From Suillus spraguei (taxonomy: Eukaryota; Basidiomycota; Agaricomycetes; Boletales; Suillaceae), in NCBI GenBank assembly GCA_016800925.1, contig JABCPU010000201.1:1-64000 (forward strand): a DNA stretch of 64,000 nucleotides, in the 5' to 3' direction. The notes beneath the pieces are model-generated. The model searched no databases. It was given only the letters and a program-made list of their open reading frames with translations, and had not been told where the DNA came from. Of this stretch, positions 1 to 12,000 are shown piece by piece (the stretch's first letter is position 1; every line of letters starts with the position of its first letter). The translations under genes and the position numbers were made by a program.

Positions 1-2
1 CA

Positions 3-524
3 CGTCCGCTTGGAGTGGACGTTATGCTAGTCGGAATAGCAGGGGACTTTGTCCTCGAGCCTGCAGACGCTCACGAGGGTGCTGAAATCGCTGTTACAGA
101 TGAGGAAGAACAGGCGTCTGTCCAAAAAAATGCTCCCAGGAAGCTCCTTTGGATAGCTGGCGGGATTGGAATAACACCTTTCCTCGCTATGCTCTCTGGC
201 ATTCCCTCATACTTTGCCGAGTATGAGATCACCCTTTTGTTGTCTACGCGCGAACCAGATGTGATGCTCCCTCTTCTGTCCAATGCCATCAAAGCCGCTG
301 CCTACGAAGTCAAACTATTCGTTCATGTCTTCTCGCACGTTGAACAATTCGAAAACTCCTTGCCTGCTTCGGTATCACTGCATCGTCATTCTGGACGGAT
401 CACTTCCTCGTTTACCTCTGACTTCAAAGCTGAATGTGTGTATGTTTGCGGCCCAGAAATATTCGAGCGAGAGGTTATCCAGGGTGTAGTTGGGAAGGTG
501 AGAAAGGAGGGGTTTGCTTACTGA
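3..524 (+). CDS. FAD/NAD(P)-binding oxidoreductase, C-terminal part (cut by window edge)
   Basis: The reading frame is open to the left edge and stops at 522-524, so only the last ~170 residues are present. They hold a ferredoxin-NADP reductase-type NAD-binding domain: the segment LLWIAGGIGITPFLAML is the glycine-rich nucleotide-binding motif, and VYVCGPEIFEREV near the C-terminus is the family's conserved CGP motif. GDFVLEP at the visible start resembles the end of the FAD-binding barrel. Such proteins move electrons from NAD(P)H to a flavin. No 2Fe-2S domain follows the stop. A GTGAGA donor lies in the last codons and an ATATAG acceptor near 577, so an alternative last exon is possible. The substrate cannot be told. 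I am sure of the domain and unsure of the exact protein. Confidence 0.75.
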   Translation, partial: RPLGVDVMLVGIAGDFVLEPADAHEGAEIAVTDEEEQASVQKNAPRKLLWIAGGIGITPFLAMLSGIPSYFAEYEITLLLSTREPDVMLPLLSNAIKAAAYEVKLFVHVFSHVEQFENSLPASVSLHRHSGRITSSFTSDFKAECVYVCGPEIFEREVIQGVVGKVRKEGFAY

Positions 525-1408
525 CGTATGTAAAGGTTAGGCGCGGTGTCTCTTGACTTTTTTTTCAAAATATAGGGAAGTTCTCCGAGGTGTTAACTGT
601 GCCACCATAGACATGTTTAGTCTGCACAACCACTTTACTCGGCCACGTCAGAGGCTAAGTCAGGTTTCGGTATACGATCCTGCTCAATTAGTAGCCGCCT
701 GTGCTACATCTGTTCCACTGGCTAGGTCGGCAAAGGTGACTGAAAGTACGTAAAGATTTAGTGGGTTATGATACCTTTTGCCTGGATAACGTAAGCGATG
801 TCAATGACAGTATACTAAACTGGTCATATTTATTTTTTTCATCCTCCGAGTCTTCCAAAACTCGATTGAAAATCGGTGATTGCGAACGCTATCATAGAAA
901 ATAATATGGGAATTAAATATGGCGGCGACATCAATTTTTTTGGACATGTCTCAAGGTGGGTGGCTCTCCGGCAGGGACCGATGATCATGGTCCCCGGCCT
1001 CCTAATTCCCCATTCATGAGGCCTGAAGGCCTGAGCACTGAGCCACTCATCCCCACATCGAGCAGGTAACCCGAAATTACCTTACAAGGAAAAAATAATA
1101 AAAAGTGTTGACACACAATCGAGCCCCCCCTCCCACTTTTTGCCTTCCTCGCTAACCGAGTGGCTCATCCCTTATGCTCAGACCATCGCACACGATTGCT
1201 TCGCGCTTTTTGCCTTTTAAAGGTAAAAACGCGTGCCACAGAAAAGCAATCGTACTTGAATTTCACAGCACGCGTAGTGGTTCAAAAGAAGCAGGAAAAT
1301 GTGTGGACATGATGCCACAGTACACGCGCCATTGATTCATTCCAGGGATTTAAGCCCACCTCGCAGATCATCCACAACTGTTCCTCTTCTCTCAAACACT
1401 ATTCCAAA
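525..1408. other. Intergenic region between oxidoreductase and zinc-finger gene
   Basis: I see no convincing gene in this stretch. The short frame at 553-753 has no recognisable motif. Two inverted copies of GAGCCACTC/GAGTGGCTC lie near 1038-1047 and 1158-1168, either side of a C-rich tract (about 1124-1138). This is probably the promoter side of the downstream zinc-finger gene. Confidence 0.5.
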
Positions 1409-2432
1409 ATGCCTGCCGCAGGACGCAGCCCGGTATGTTTCCAGCCCACCTCACTTCCCGCGTCCTGTACTCATGATACTTTCTCTACAGAAACCTGTTG
1501 AATGCCCGGTTTGCTACAGGGCTATCAGTCGCAAGGCAGATCTGCCCAGACATATGTTAATCCACGACAAAAACAAGGATGCCCTGTACGTGGTCGTCCT
1601 CTATTAAACCAAATGGCTCCTGACCTGTTGACTATTTCCATCAGTAAGCACGCATGTCCATATGAGGGCTGCGATTACAAGACCCTCCAGAAGTCTAACG
1701 TCCAGACGCATATAAGAACACACACTGGAGAACGCTCGAAGATGTGCCCTCACCCCGAGTGCACATTTTCCACCACGGATCCAGGCAGCCTGACGCGTCA
1801 CCGCAAGTCAGAACACGACTACACGCCCAAATTGCGTTGCATTTCCTGACAGTAAAGCTGTTCGGCGGGCCGCCGCGGCGCCTTACCCCTCTACTCGATT
1901 TGTGAAGCCAGAGGTAGAAATCACTGCCTCCCTGGAATTCAATGACCTAACATTTCATGAGCTTGCAGGTCTCACGCCCTGCGGTGCGCTCTCGCCACCC
2001 GAGTCCAATGACTCCCAATTTTCGGGCGAGTTCACGGAACTCGTCTTGGACCGACTCCTCCACGAACACTCTGTCAAGAGCCTCCTCACCGTATGTGGTC
2101 AGCCCTCTGAGCTCCCCGTCCCCATCCCGAACCACTTCCAGCCTCCGACCGTCCCCATCGATCTCTCCACTCTCCAGCCGCGATTTCTCTCCGATGCTGC
2201 GCCCCCGCAGCCCGTTCACGCTGTCGGATTTCAGTCTCAGTCCCAGCCCATCACCAATGAGGAGCATCAGCCCGTCTCCGGGACCGATGTGAACGATAAA
2301 CTACCAGTTGAACTGGAAGAGTTTTTACAAAAATATGGGTCGGGGTTCTTTGAGGGCCATTGCGAGTACCCTAAAAATGCATTGTATCCTATGGCAGGAC
2401 ACTCGTTTACAAACGAATACAATGCCTATTAA
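1409..2432 (+). CDS. C2H2 zinc-finger protein, multi-exon
   Basis: Likely a nuclear DNA-binding protein. Start ATG at 1409 gives an 8-codon first exon (1409-1432); intron 1433-1490 (GTATGT..CTACAG); exon 1491-1585; intron 1586-1644 (GTACGT..CATCAG); exon from 1645. The joined exons carry three C2H2 fingers: CPVC..H..H in exon 2, then CPYEGC..H..H and CPHPEC..H..H in exon 3, with a TGER-type linker (HTGERSKMC) between the last two. The frame stops at 1847 unless a third intron is removed. Two intron choices keep the frame open to 2432: 1807-1852, which has the better donor but drops the last His, or 1836-1911, which keeps the finger but has a weak donor. The tail 1912-2432 is Ser/Pro-rich and then acidic, without a known domain. 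I am sure of the fingers and unsure of the C-terminus. Confidence 0.7.
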
Positions 2433-2954
2433 AGTCTTTGTTTTCATCTTGATTCTTCATCTTGTTGTCAAATTATCTGTACATGTAACATCAGCACTGA
2501 AATTACATGTGGAACTCAGAATTATCATTATTGGTCATCTATATCACTGCTTGCATTTTTGTACATATCTTCAACCGCACTTATGGCGACCTAGGATGTA
2601 CGAGCAGTGCTATGAATTGATCAGAATCAACTTGTACGCGACTGATCACGTGAGTCTAAAATCACACTCCGAGATCAATTAGGTGACCGAGTCATAAAGT
2701 GGCCTCTTGACATAACCACTACCGCCACTTGAGCCTGAGATGCACGCTGCCAGCACGTTTCCCTGAGCCACACTATAGCTCCATCCGCACTGTTTTTTTA
2801 TATCAATCACCCTTATTTTTCATTTCTTTCTTCTCTCTCTCTCAGCTCTTACTCGTTTGACGATATATTTTCGAGTCAACGAAATACAACGTTGGTTATC
2901 TAACTCATTACTGCATCACCATCTGTATCAATTTCCATCAAATAACCTTATTTC
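2433..2954. other. Intergenic region, zinc-finger 3' end to NYN gene start
   Basis: No gene recognised. The stretch just before the NYN start codon (about 2790-2850) is strongly pyrimidine-rich (TTTTTCATTTC, TCTTCTCTCTCTC), which is common upstream of fungal start sites. Confidence 0.4.
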
Positions 2955-4943
2955 ATGTCCACGATCCTCTCCAGCTCGGGAAACGACAAACAATTCGCCG
3001 ACTCCAATCAGTCCTTCTCTAACTATTCAGCTGCTAGTGACGCAACGTCAGATGGTGAGTCACCGCCATCGCGATCTTCTCTATTCTATTTGGTGAAGTA
3101 CTATCTGATATGATCAACTTTGATTTGTGGGCGTCAGAGTCACCCGACCTTGGCGCTTTTACCACCGTCTTTAGGGCCCTCAACCACCTTCAGCCACTCG
3201 TGCCTCCTCGAGGAGGTGCTCACCTCTACACAGAGCTTGATACACCATCTACCGACGCTAGCACGCTCTCCTCACTTCCGACGGACTCGGAGTTTATAGA
3301 AGGCTCTACGGTATGGAATCAGAGCATGCTGGCGTCTTATCTGGCATCCTCGAGCTCCTCACACACACGCTCGGCCTTGACCAGCACGACCGCAAGTCCG
3401 CATCTTCCAAATCCCGACAACAACTTTGATGACTCCGGAGAGGAGACGGAAGGCGAGCTTGAACTGCTCACATTCACGTTTACAACACCTAGTCGATCAC
3501 AGTCTCATCATTCGGATGCGGATCTGAGTCACGATCATTCGCTTTCTGATGGCGATATCGACTTAGGTGACCAACCCAGTCTTGGTGATCTTGGTGGCGC
3601 ATTTTCCTTCCTTGCCGCAGAGCGTGCCAGAATTGCTGCCGTGATCGTGGCACAGGCAAAGATAGTTCTACGAGCGATGGGCGCTTGGAGAAACGAGACA
3701 GAACCTCGCCGTACACGAAAGAGGAGAAGAAAGAAAGCGAGGGTAATTCAAACCCTGCAACGAGATCGAGAAAATGGGGAACAGGAGAGCACGAGTCACA
3801 CCACAGGAACCAGCACGGTACTAGGTATATCCGGGACAACCGAGGTTATCGCTGTTTCCTCGAACCCAGAACCCGAACCTGAGACAGAAGAGTCGTTGTC
3901 TTCTGGCGATAATGTTGCTGTCACCATTCCTTCGACACCTGCACCCAAGTCATCATTAGATAGGCTGCGCCACAGTCGTTCTACCCCATCATTGCATTTA
4001 TCACAGATACCCACCAATCCTCAAATTCTTAAGTTACGCTGCCTTGCCCATAAGCTACGACTCAAGTTCCCGGAGGACTACGACCGCATTACGGCGTTAC
4101 TCACGCAGGACTTCAGTGGTGCTGATTCTGACTTCTCGGACCCTAGGGGTCCAGCACCACGACCTAGAGATTCTTTGATTCATGTTTTTATCGACCAGTG
4201 AGATTTTTTGTCATTTGAAACCAATGGCTGCTAATGTATCAGTTCAGCTCGAATATCCTCATCGGTTTCTTAACCTATGCTCGCCGCCATGCCTCTCACT
4301 CGGGTAAGAAGCTACGCCTCTCCCATGCAGCCCTCGCGCTCCTCCTTGAACGCGGGCGCCCCATCACGCGGCGGTGCCTAGTCACTTCATCCCCACTGTA
4401 TCAACCAACAGACACAGCCGAACAGCTCGGGTACGAAGTCTGCATTTTTGTGCGCGTGCCGGACGGTGGGAACGGGCAGTACCGTCGCCCACCAAGTGCC
4501 AACACCAATGCAGAATCATGGCGCAAGGGACACACGCGAGCGTCATCAGACTCTGACAAAGGCGTAGGCGGAAGCGGAGTACAGGCTTGACTGCGTCTGG
4601 GAGTGGCGGCCGTAACGGACGTGTTCGCTACCGGGAGCAGGGCGTCGATGAGCTGTTGCAGCTGAAGCTGCACCAGGCGATCGCAGATGCGGACGTCCCG
4701 CGCCCGGGTGCGACAATAGTGCTAGCAACGGGTGATGGGAACGTTGGGCAATTCAGCAACCAGGGCTTCCTTGGTCCTGTACGAATTGCACTGAAGAAGG
4801 GGTGGCGCGTGGAGCTATACGCATGGGAGGAGGGACTGAGCCGTGCTTGGAAGAAGGAGTTTGGGGAGGGTACGCCGTGGAAAGATAGGTTCCGCATTAT
4901 CAAGATGGAGGATTTCGGGGAGGACTTATTGGAGGTCGAATAG
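2955..4943 (+). CDS. NYN domain protein (PIN-like RNase fold), four exons
   Basis: I predict exons 2955-3054, 3138-4197, 4248-4465 and 4585-4943. They total 1737 nt, exactly 579 codons including the stop, which supports the model. The introns have GTGAGT, GTGAGA and GTGGGA donors and CAG acceptors (83, 50 and 119 nt). NYN domains are PIN-like folds of LOTUS/limkain-type proteins, predicted to bind or cut RNA. The second junction restores VFIDHSNILIGFL, the hallmark first strand with its acidic residue. Further on are YEVCIFVRVPD, VLATGDGNVGQFS (second acidic cluster) and WRVELYAWEEGLSRAW. The N-terminal ~350 residues are Ser/Thr/Asp/Glu-rich with a basic run (TRKRRRKKARV) that may be a nuclear signal. 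The last intron is the least certain: a frame change there is either splicing or an indel. Start 2955 is chosen because its exon fits the downstream phase. Confidence 0.75.
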
Positions 4944-6377
4944 GGATGGTGAGCGGTGCCATCTGTGTTTAATTATTTTTCAATGGATGTTCTTTTATTG
5001 TTATGCATGTCAAGGGTGCTACTTTATGGGGGCTTGGCCTTTATACTGACCCGGCAATAGGGTTCTTTTTTACTTGGTCTGTAACCAGCATTCACAGATT
5101 TGTATCCTAAGCAGCCATGAGTTACTGTTATCTTAGGTAGAACGTCAATTATGTTCTTATATACTACATAGTGCCCACCATGAAAATTACCAGTTCAACG
5201 TTGGCTCTTCTGCTGTGACTCCAGAGTTCAAAATGAAATATTGAAATGTAAGGATTGTGTATCCTCTACGCCCCGACCGAAGCTTCAGATCAAACCTTGT
5301 ACGCTCGATGCGTTCGAGACCGTCCACGCGACTCGCGGATGCGAAAAGCGTTACCTTTCGTATCCGAGTCACCCGGATACATCCTTCCCCTCACCTTATT
5401 ACTTCACTGCCGTCCTCAATCCACATGCTTCCAGTCCCTGTTACTATATAACTCCTTATCTCTGTCTACATTCAGCCCTTTTCCCTCATTACTGACACAT
5501 TATTTTCAAGTCTCCGCTGATAAACACTATACAGCCTCGTTGTCCTGTCAAAAACTAACTCACTAGATCTTCGCACCCTCTTTATTTTCTGTGGCGCGTC
5601 CATGACGAAACCTTATCATTCTCTGTATAACTAACTCATGTACACTCTGGTATAAACAGCGAATCCTATCCTAGAAGATTCCCGCTCAAAAGCACCTCAG
5701 AGAACGCCCTTGAAACGTCTCGTCCTGTCACCTGCCTCTAAAAAGTCTAGTTCTGCGCATATCTACTTACGACAATCAATTCCTTGCCTCTATCTGTTAT
5801 CGCTGACACTCATCCCCAGTGAAAACAATCAAGATAGAGGTTGATATAAATCAAATAGGGTAGATACAATATAAACAAATCGAACAGCGTTGTTGGATAT
5901 CGGTACAAACAATCCTACATTCTGAAGATAAAATTAATTTTATCTTTCTACGTGACCGATCAGCGCATGCAGTCTGTATTCCCTGTATTTCCTGTGCAAT
6001 CCTGCACTTCCTACACACAACGGCCGAGTTTTTTATGTGAACGAAACGAGAGAGAGATAAGAGATGAGTACTCATCTCTTATCTCTCTCTCGTTTCGTTC
6101 ACAATTCCCTGCCGAACTCGACCCCAGCTTTACAAAAACGTTCCCTGTACTAGCAATGACGGCTGTGCAGTATCCTCACTCGCAATGATCCAAACAGGCG
6201 CCATGATTGGGGATTTAAGATAGCAGTTTCTGCAAACATCACGTGATGTGACGAGACTGACTTGCTGCATTTGGTACCGAGACTCCAGAAGCATATCCCA
6301 CAGTGATACAGCAGGATTTACAATAAATAAAACTGGCATGTATGAGTTATAAGAAGAAATAATATTGAAGACTATGT
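4944..6377. other. Gene-poor spacer left of the transposon cluster
   Basis: No gene or transposon end is recognised here, apart from a 68-nt palindrome listed separately. The short frames near 5241-5570 overlap one another in several phases and carry no motif. The right part may be 3' sequence of the DDE transposon whose stop codon is at 6378. Confidence 0.45.
6036..6103. repeat. Perfect 68-nt palindrome
   Basis: Reading outward from the centre (between 6069 and 6070, GAGT/ACTC), all 34 base pairs match. The arms contain an AACGAAACGAGAGAGAGATA-type purine run and its complement. With no spacer it would form a cruciform or long hairpin. It is not next to any transposon end I can define. Confidence 0.9.
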
Positions 6378-6608
6378 TCAATTTAAATGTGCACCCTCAA
6401 GTTCTGACATTATTGCTGAAGGGAGTATACAATGGCCTCGGTATTTCTTTGCAGCCCAAGCAGCTTGTTTGCCATTAAGTCCCTTATAATAAGCATCCAT
6501 GAAATGGCGTGATCTGATGGCAAACCTAATTTTTGTTAGTCTTATCTAAGTACACATCAGGAAAGCATGACACTCACTTTCGCTTAGAGGAACAGCATCC
6601 AGTGATTT

Positions 6609-7562
6609 TGTTATGAACTGGGGTGGCATCACCTGTTACAGTTGTACGTGCCCCTATTCATTCTCCCTTTATCTTCTTACTTGTATATCATGTCACATGA
6701 CTCTGACTCATATGCTCAACGCATCTGTACAACACATGCCTTCCTTATTAGGATACGCAGTTACTTTCTCACGGTTACCTGGTCTGTGCGCACATATCTA
6801 CCTATATAAGCACAGTGTACTTGTAGTAGATTCTTTACTTTAATCTTACTGGGTTTTACCTGGAATCTCCTTCGCTTAGGTCTCCAACCTAAGTCGTCTT
6901 GAATCGTCTCTAAGTCTAAGCACTACTTAGCCTTAGTCTCTATTCTCACAGAACCTCTTAGACTTGTCTTTGAGGCCAAACCCTTGATTGTACTTGGAAC
7001 GTGTTCCTTGTACTTTCACCTTGTCCTCTTCTGGACATTGTAGAACTTCCCAGCAGACTGGCTGTGTCTTTTCACTGTCGCTGGTGACGCCATCCCAGTT
7101 CGTAACATCACCAGCGACAGTGAAAAGACACAGACGGTCTGCTGGGAAGTTCTACAATGTCCAGAAGAGGACAAGGTGAAAGTACAAGGAACATGTTCCA
7201 AGTACAATCAAGGGTTCGGCCTCAAAGACAAGTCTAAGAGGTTCTACAAGAATAGAGACTAAGGCTAAGGAGTGCTTAGACTTAGAGACGATTCAGGATG
7301 ACTTAGGTTGGAGACCTAAGCAAAGGATATTCCAGGTAAAACCCAGTAAGATTAAAGTAAAGTATACAAGTGTAATACAATGTGCTTAAATAGGTCAATA
7401 TGTGCACATGGACCGAGAGAGTTATGAGAAAGTAAGTGCGTATCCAAAGAAGGAAGGCAACTATAGTACAAATGTGTTGAGCATATGAATCAGAGTTCGT
7501 TATGTAATATACAAGTAAAGGAAACAAAGAGAAAATGAATAGGGGTGCGTACAACTGTAACA
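6609..7562 (-). repeat. 3' LTR of element A (interrupted)
   Basis: The LTR parts are 6609-6633 and 7113-7562, with a solo LTR of the same family and opposite orientation inserted between them. On the plus strand it starts TGTTATGAACTGGGG and ends ACAACTGTAACA. Its partner is the 5' LTR at 19786-20260. Confidence 0.9.
6634..7107 (+). repeat. Solo Gypsy LTR nested in the 3' LTR of element A
   Basis: This 474-bp LTR begins TGTTACAGTTGTACG and ends CCCAGTTCGTAACA. It is flanked by a perfect 5-bp duplication tcacc (6629-6633 and 7108-7112) and has no internal region, so it is a solo LTR left by LTR-LTR recombination. It faces the LTR it landed in, making a long inverted repeat with 7108-7562. Confidence 0.93.
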
Positions 7563-7595
7563 TTACCCCCTTGTTACATGGAAAGTCACTGACTT

Positions 7596-9062
7596 TCAAG
7601 CATCTCTATTATCGTCATAGACGGGATCATAGTCGTCATAGTTAGCAACATCTTCATCAGCGGCACTTCCCCCTAACATGTAAGCTCTTCTTCTTCTGCT
7701 ATAGTCCTCGCCTGTCGACCTGCTTTTCTACGTCGATGGTTAATAAGATACTGCTCCCACTTACAAAGTGCATCATAAAACCCATCGTCCTTTCAGGTAA
7801 GTGTAAATGGGGGATCTCCAATACGCTGAGGGCAGTAGATAGATAAGTGGGCAGGAGTATGACGCAAGCAGATTTGGCACTGATAGTCAGGGCAGTTCTT
7901 TTGCTGATGTCCGATGATGCTGCAGACTCGGCATTTCATGTTTTCGTCAGTGTTAGAGGTGGACATACGTAATGGAGATGGTGAGATAATGGGTTTGGGG
8001 CTAGTGGATCTGGCATGCTTCTTCCCTTTCTGTTGTGTCATGCGTTTCAGGGCAAAGGCGTTGTCTTGCCTGAGTTGCGCCTGTTGTTTACTGGCGAGTG
8101 TGTACGCGGATGCTGGGAGGTCAGGAGTGGTCCCTCGTTCAGCAACCACAAGAAGTTCGTTAGAGGAGGAAGGGGAAGTATTGCCGAAGTCTTTTACTAA
8201 GACTGGCGAGACAGGGTCCATTGGACCAAATGACGACGGAATGGACATGGGAGGATGGATATGAAGGTCATGAAGTTGAGGACCTAGTGCTACTAATTCA
8301 GCGGTAGGAACTCCTAGTATTCTTGCTGCTTCGCATTGCTCTACTGTGCAGGGCTCGTATAACCATGCGGGTGATCATGGGATATTATAACGGGGGATGG
8401 TGAGGTTGGTCGTTTGATAGGGGATGGAGTTCTTGGGGAGATGAGGTCGGCTTGTGTTTGTTGTAAATCAGAAATAGCTTGCTCGACTAGGTTTCTGGCC
8501 GCTCTAGTTTCAGTTACTGATTGCTGGATGGTTTTCGACGACCGCGTTGGTGAGCTGGCCAATCTCCTGGACAGCAGTGCATAAGCCAGGCATCAAGGCT
8601 AGAATAAACGCGCGAAGAAGAGGGTGGAGGGATAGGAAGTGGGTTTGTATCTCCTTGCGGAGAGGGAGGTCGAGCAACACCTGCTCGGCATTCAGCCACG
8701 ATATGAATAGCTTCTTCAACATCGCTCTTAAAAGAACGGGGAAGCAACAGCATTGCGTAAGAACGAATACATTTTCGCAGATGTAAGATACGCTGGCAGT
8801 AGGTGATTTCTGTGGTTTGATTGATGTTGGTTTCGATGAGGGCAGCGGTGCGGATGATGTTGACGAGGAGTAAAGCAGGGAAGGCACCTCTTGCGGTGAG
8901 GATTCTCTTGATTTCAAGAGCATGTCCTTCGCATAGAAGGGCGGCTTCAATGTAGGAGGTGTTGTCGATTTCAGTGGCAAGGGTTCTGTAATTTTCTGCA
9001 TTGGAGTCGGAGTCATTGTTGGCAATGGTGACGGGGGTGATGTATGCAGTGGGGAAAGACAT
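7596..9062 (-). pseudogene. ORF3 of element A: extra zinc-knuckle protein after pol
   Basis: From ATG at 9062 to stop at 7596 is 1467 nt (489 codons), the same length as in elements C and D after correcting indels. The N-terminal half starts MSFPTAYITPV and is predicted helical (GHALEIKRILTARGAFPALL). The middle is Ser/Pro-rich (ISPRTPSPIKRPTSPSP). The C-terminal half has a CCHC knuckle CRVCSIIGHQQKNC followed by CQICLRH, then an acidic end. The frame is broken near 8510 and near 8350. Function is unknown; its position matches env or additional ORFs of other Gypsy elements, but it has no signal peptide or membrane segment. Confidence 0.8.
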
Positions 9063-12000
9063 TTCAAACAGTATTAGTTGATCAAGTGCTTTGTGCGATT
9101 TGATTGACTGAAGAATGATCAGAGGGAGTGTTGCTTCTTATAAGCATTCAGAATTTGAGCGGAGTTCTTCAAGTTCTTTTCTGGGAGCCATTCGTTATCT
9201 CCGATGAATATCCTTTCCAAGAAACAAGATAGCGTCGGCGAATGCTGGTTCCTTTGTGAGAAAGAATTGCTTCTACTTTGTATTCTTCTTCTTCTTCGAT
9301 GATGTCAGGTGGTGGTTTGGGGAAGTTCGGACCATGTACATCTGTTTCGCTATAGGACAATAAGACGGAAACGTGGAATGTGGGATGAATTTTCCACTGC
9401 GGAGGGAGTTTGAGTGTGAATGTGATGGGTGATAAGACATCGATGATCGGGAAAGGTCCATATCGCTTTGGCGCAAGTTTCTTTGATGGGAGTTTGAGCC
9501 TAAGATTAGTGGCAGATAGCCAAACCTTATCTCCGATCTTCCATGGAGTGTACTTATCTCCTTGGGATCGTTCGGCCATTGTTTGCATTGCGATGTTATG
9601 GCAGGCGATTGCTTCTTCTCTTATCTTCTGCAGGGATCGCACTCGATCTTCTGCTGTGGGGACAGATGAATCAGGGATCAGGTGAGGGATAGCACGTGGT
9701 TTGTATCCCATCATCAGATAAAAGGGTGATGCATTCCTTGCATCATGTTTTCGGTGGTTGTGGACGAATTCGGTGATTGGTAGGTGTTCTACCTAATCTT
9801 CAGGATTGTTACGGCAGTAGATGCGTAAATATGTTTCAAGTTCTTGATTGAGCCTTTCAGTTTGACCATCAGTCTAAGGGTGATAAGCTGTAGATGGAGC
9901 AATGACGTAGTTGAGAAGTCGGGCAAGCTCCTTAGAGAAGCGAGATAGGAATTGTGGGCCTCGATCTGAAATGACTTTGTCATGGAGTCCAAATTGACGG
10001 TAAACGTGTTTCAAGAATAGTTTAGCAATGCCTTCGGAGGTAACAGTTTTCAGACAAGGGATAATAATTACCCCCTTCATAAGGCCATGGTCTACCACAA
10101 CCATGATGCTGTCAAAGCCTCCGGAGACAGGGAGGTCAGTAATAAGATCGACAGAGATCGGAGAGAAAGGGTGAGTCGCAGATGAGGGTATCGGGGCAAG
10201 TGGAGGTCGAACAGGATGTGTATCGGCTTTCATTTGCTGACAAAGGGCGCAACCCTCGACGTATTTCTGAATATAAGAGCCCATAGCGGGCCACCAGGCT
10301 TCTTGTTTTACGAGTTCTTTAGTTTTGAATTTACCGGGATGTCCCGCGGTAGGATGGTCATGATACCTTTTCAGGATATCGGGACGATGTGCCGGTGGAA
10401 TGTAGGCACAATTCTTAAAATAGAGGATGTTCTCCTCAATCTTCCAGTCAGAGAGTGCTGACTTCATAGGTGGAAGGCACACGCCATCAAGGGCATCGGA
10501 TGCCGTCTTGAAGACAGGGTCGTTGAGGGGGTCAGAGGATGACAACACATCCTTTAGGTCGGTGTCAATAAGATGAATGAATAGAGCAGCAGGGAGGAGA
10601 GTCTGGTCCTCGTTATTGTCTTTGCCGGAGTTGTAGTCAGGCCGGCGAGATAGTGCATCAGGTACTGCCAATTTGGTACCTGCAACATGATGCAGTTCAA
10701 TGTCATAAATAGACAAAATTAGTTGCCAACGTGCTTGGCGACAGGTAAGCTTCTGTGCACTTCTAAAGTACAGAAGGTTCTTGTGGTCGGTGAATACCAA
10801 GACGGGATGTGGGTCTCCTTCAAGATAATGACGCCATTCATTCAATGCCCGGATTACGGCAAGGAGTTCCTGATCAAAGATCTGGTAATTGCATTCTGCA
10901 GGGTTCAAAGACTGTGAGAGATATGCGCATGGGTGATAAACACCATTCTCATCAGTCTGCAAGAAAACTCCGCCAGTTGCTACGAGCGAAGCATCGGTAG
11001 CAATAGCAAATTGTCGAGAAGGATCAGGGTTACGGAGTACTGGTTGGGATGTAAAGTGTCATTTCAGTTCTTCGAAGGTGTCCATACATTCGGGTGACCA
11101 ATCAAAGACCTTATCTTTCTTCGTTAATTCGATAAGGGGTCGGGCAATATCAGAGTAATGGGAAATGAACGTGCGGTAGAAGTTGCAAAAACCGAGGAAT
11201 GACCGAACATCTTTTACAGATTTCGGAACTGGCCATTCGGAGATTCCCTTGGTCTTAGCGGTATCCATAGCAACTTGTCCAGGACAGATTATCATTCTGA
11301 GGTATTCCACTTCTTCTGCATCAAAGGTGCATTTTTCTGGTTTCAAGAATAGATGCTCTTTTCGTATCTTCGTCAAAACCCATCTTGTCCGTCCACGGTG
11401 TTCTGCCATAGTCATAGAGAAAATCAGGATATCGTCCATGTAGATGACCATCCATCCTTTGTTGATTTCCTGTTGGAAGGTGTGATTCATGTATGCTTGG
11501 AAAGTTGCTGGGGAATTACAGAGGCCAAAGAACATGACATTCAGTTCGAAGAGGCCAAATTCCGTGGTAAAAGTGGCTTTCCAGCGATCGTCGGGATGGA
11601 TGCGAATATTGTTATAGCCAGACCGGATATCCATTTTCGTAAAGAACTGTGCGTTGTGAAGACGTGCGACAAGGGAGATAGGGAGTGGGAGCGGATAGGC
11701 GTTCTTGATTGTCCAATCATTGATGTAGCGATAATCTTGACAGGGACGCAATTCTCCACTCTTCTTTCCCACAAAGAAGAAGCCACTAGCTTGGGGTGAC
11801 TTCGATTCTGAGATGAAACCTTTCACAATGTTTTCATCAATAAATGTTTTGACGGCAGCGCGTTCTTTCTCCGATAGCGGGTAAACCTTAGACGTGCGAG
11901 GGATAAAACCGGGTTTAGTATCAATCCGATGATCAATACCGGGGCGTTCGGGGGGTAGTTTATTTAGTCCGTCTTTTGCAAAGACGTCTGCAAAGTCATG

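Noticed and set aside
1957..2292. Ser/Pro-rich 111-codon frame over the zinc-finger tail
   Set aside because: Plausible composition, but the other frame stays open to 2432 and connects by splicing; the SP pattern follows from a repetitive TCTCC base composition.
7016..7207. Near-identical small ORFs on both strands
   Set aside because: They are mirror images produced by two LTRs in inverted orientation, not genes.
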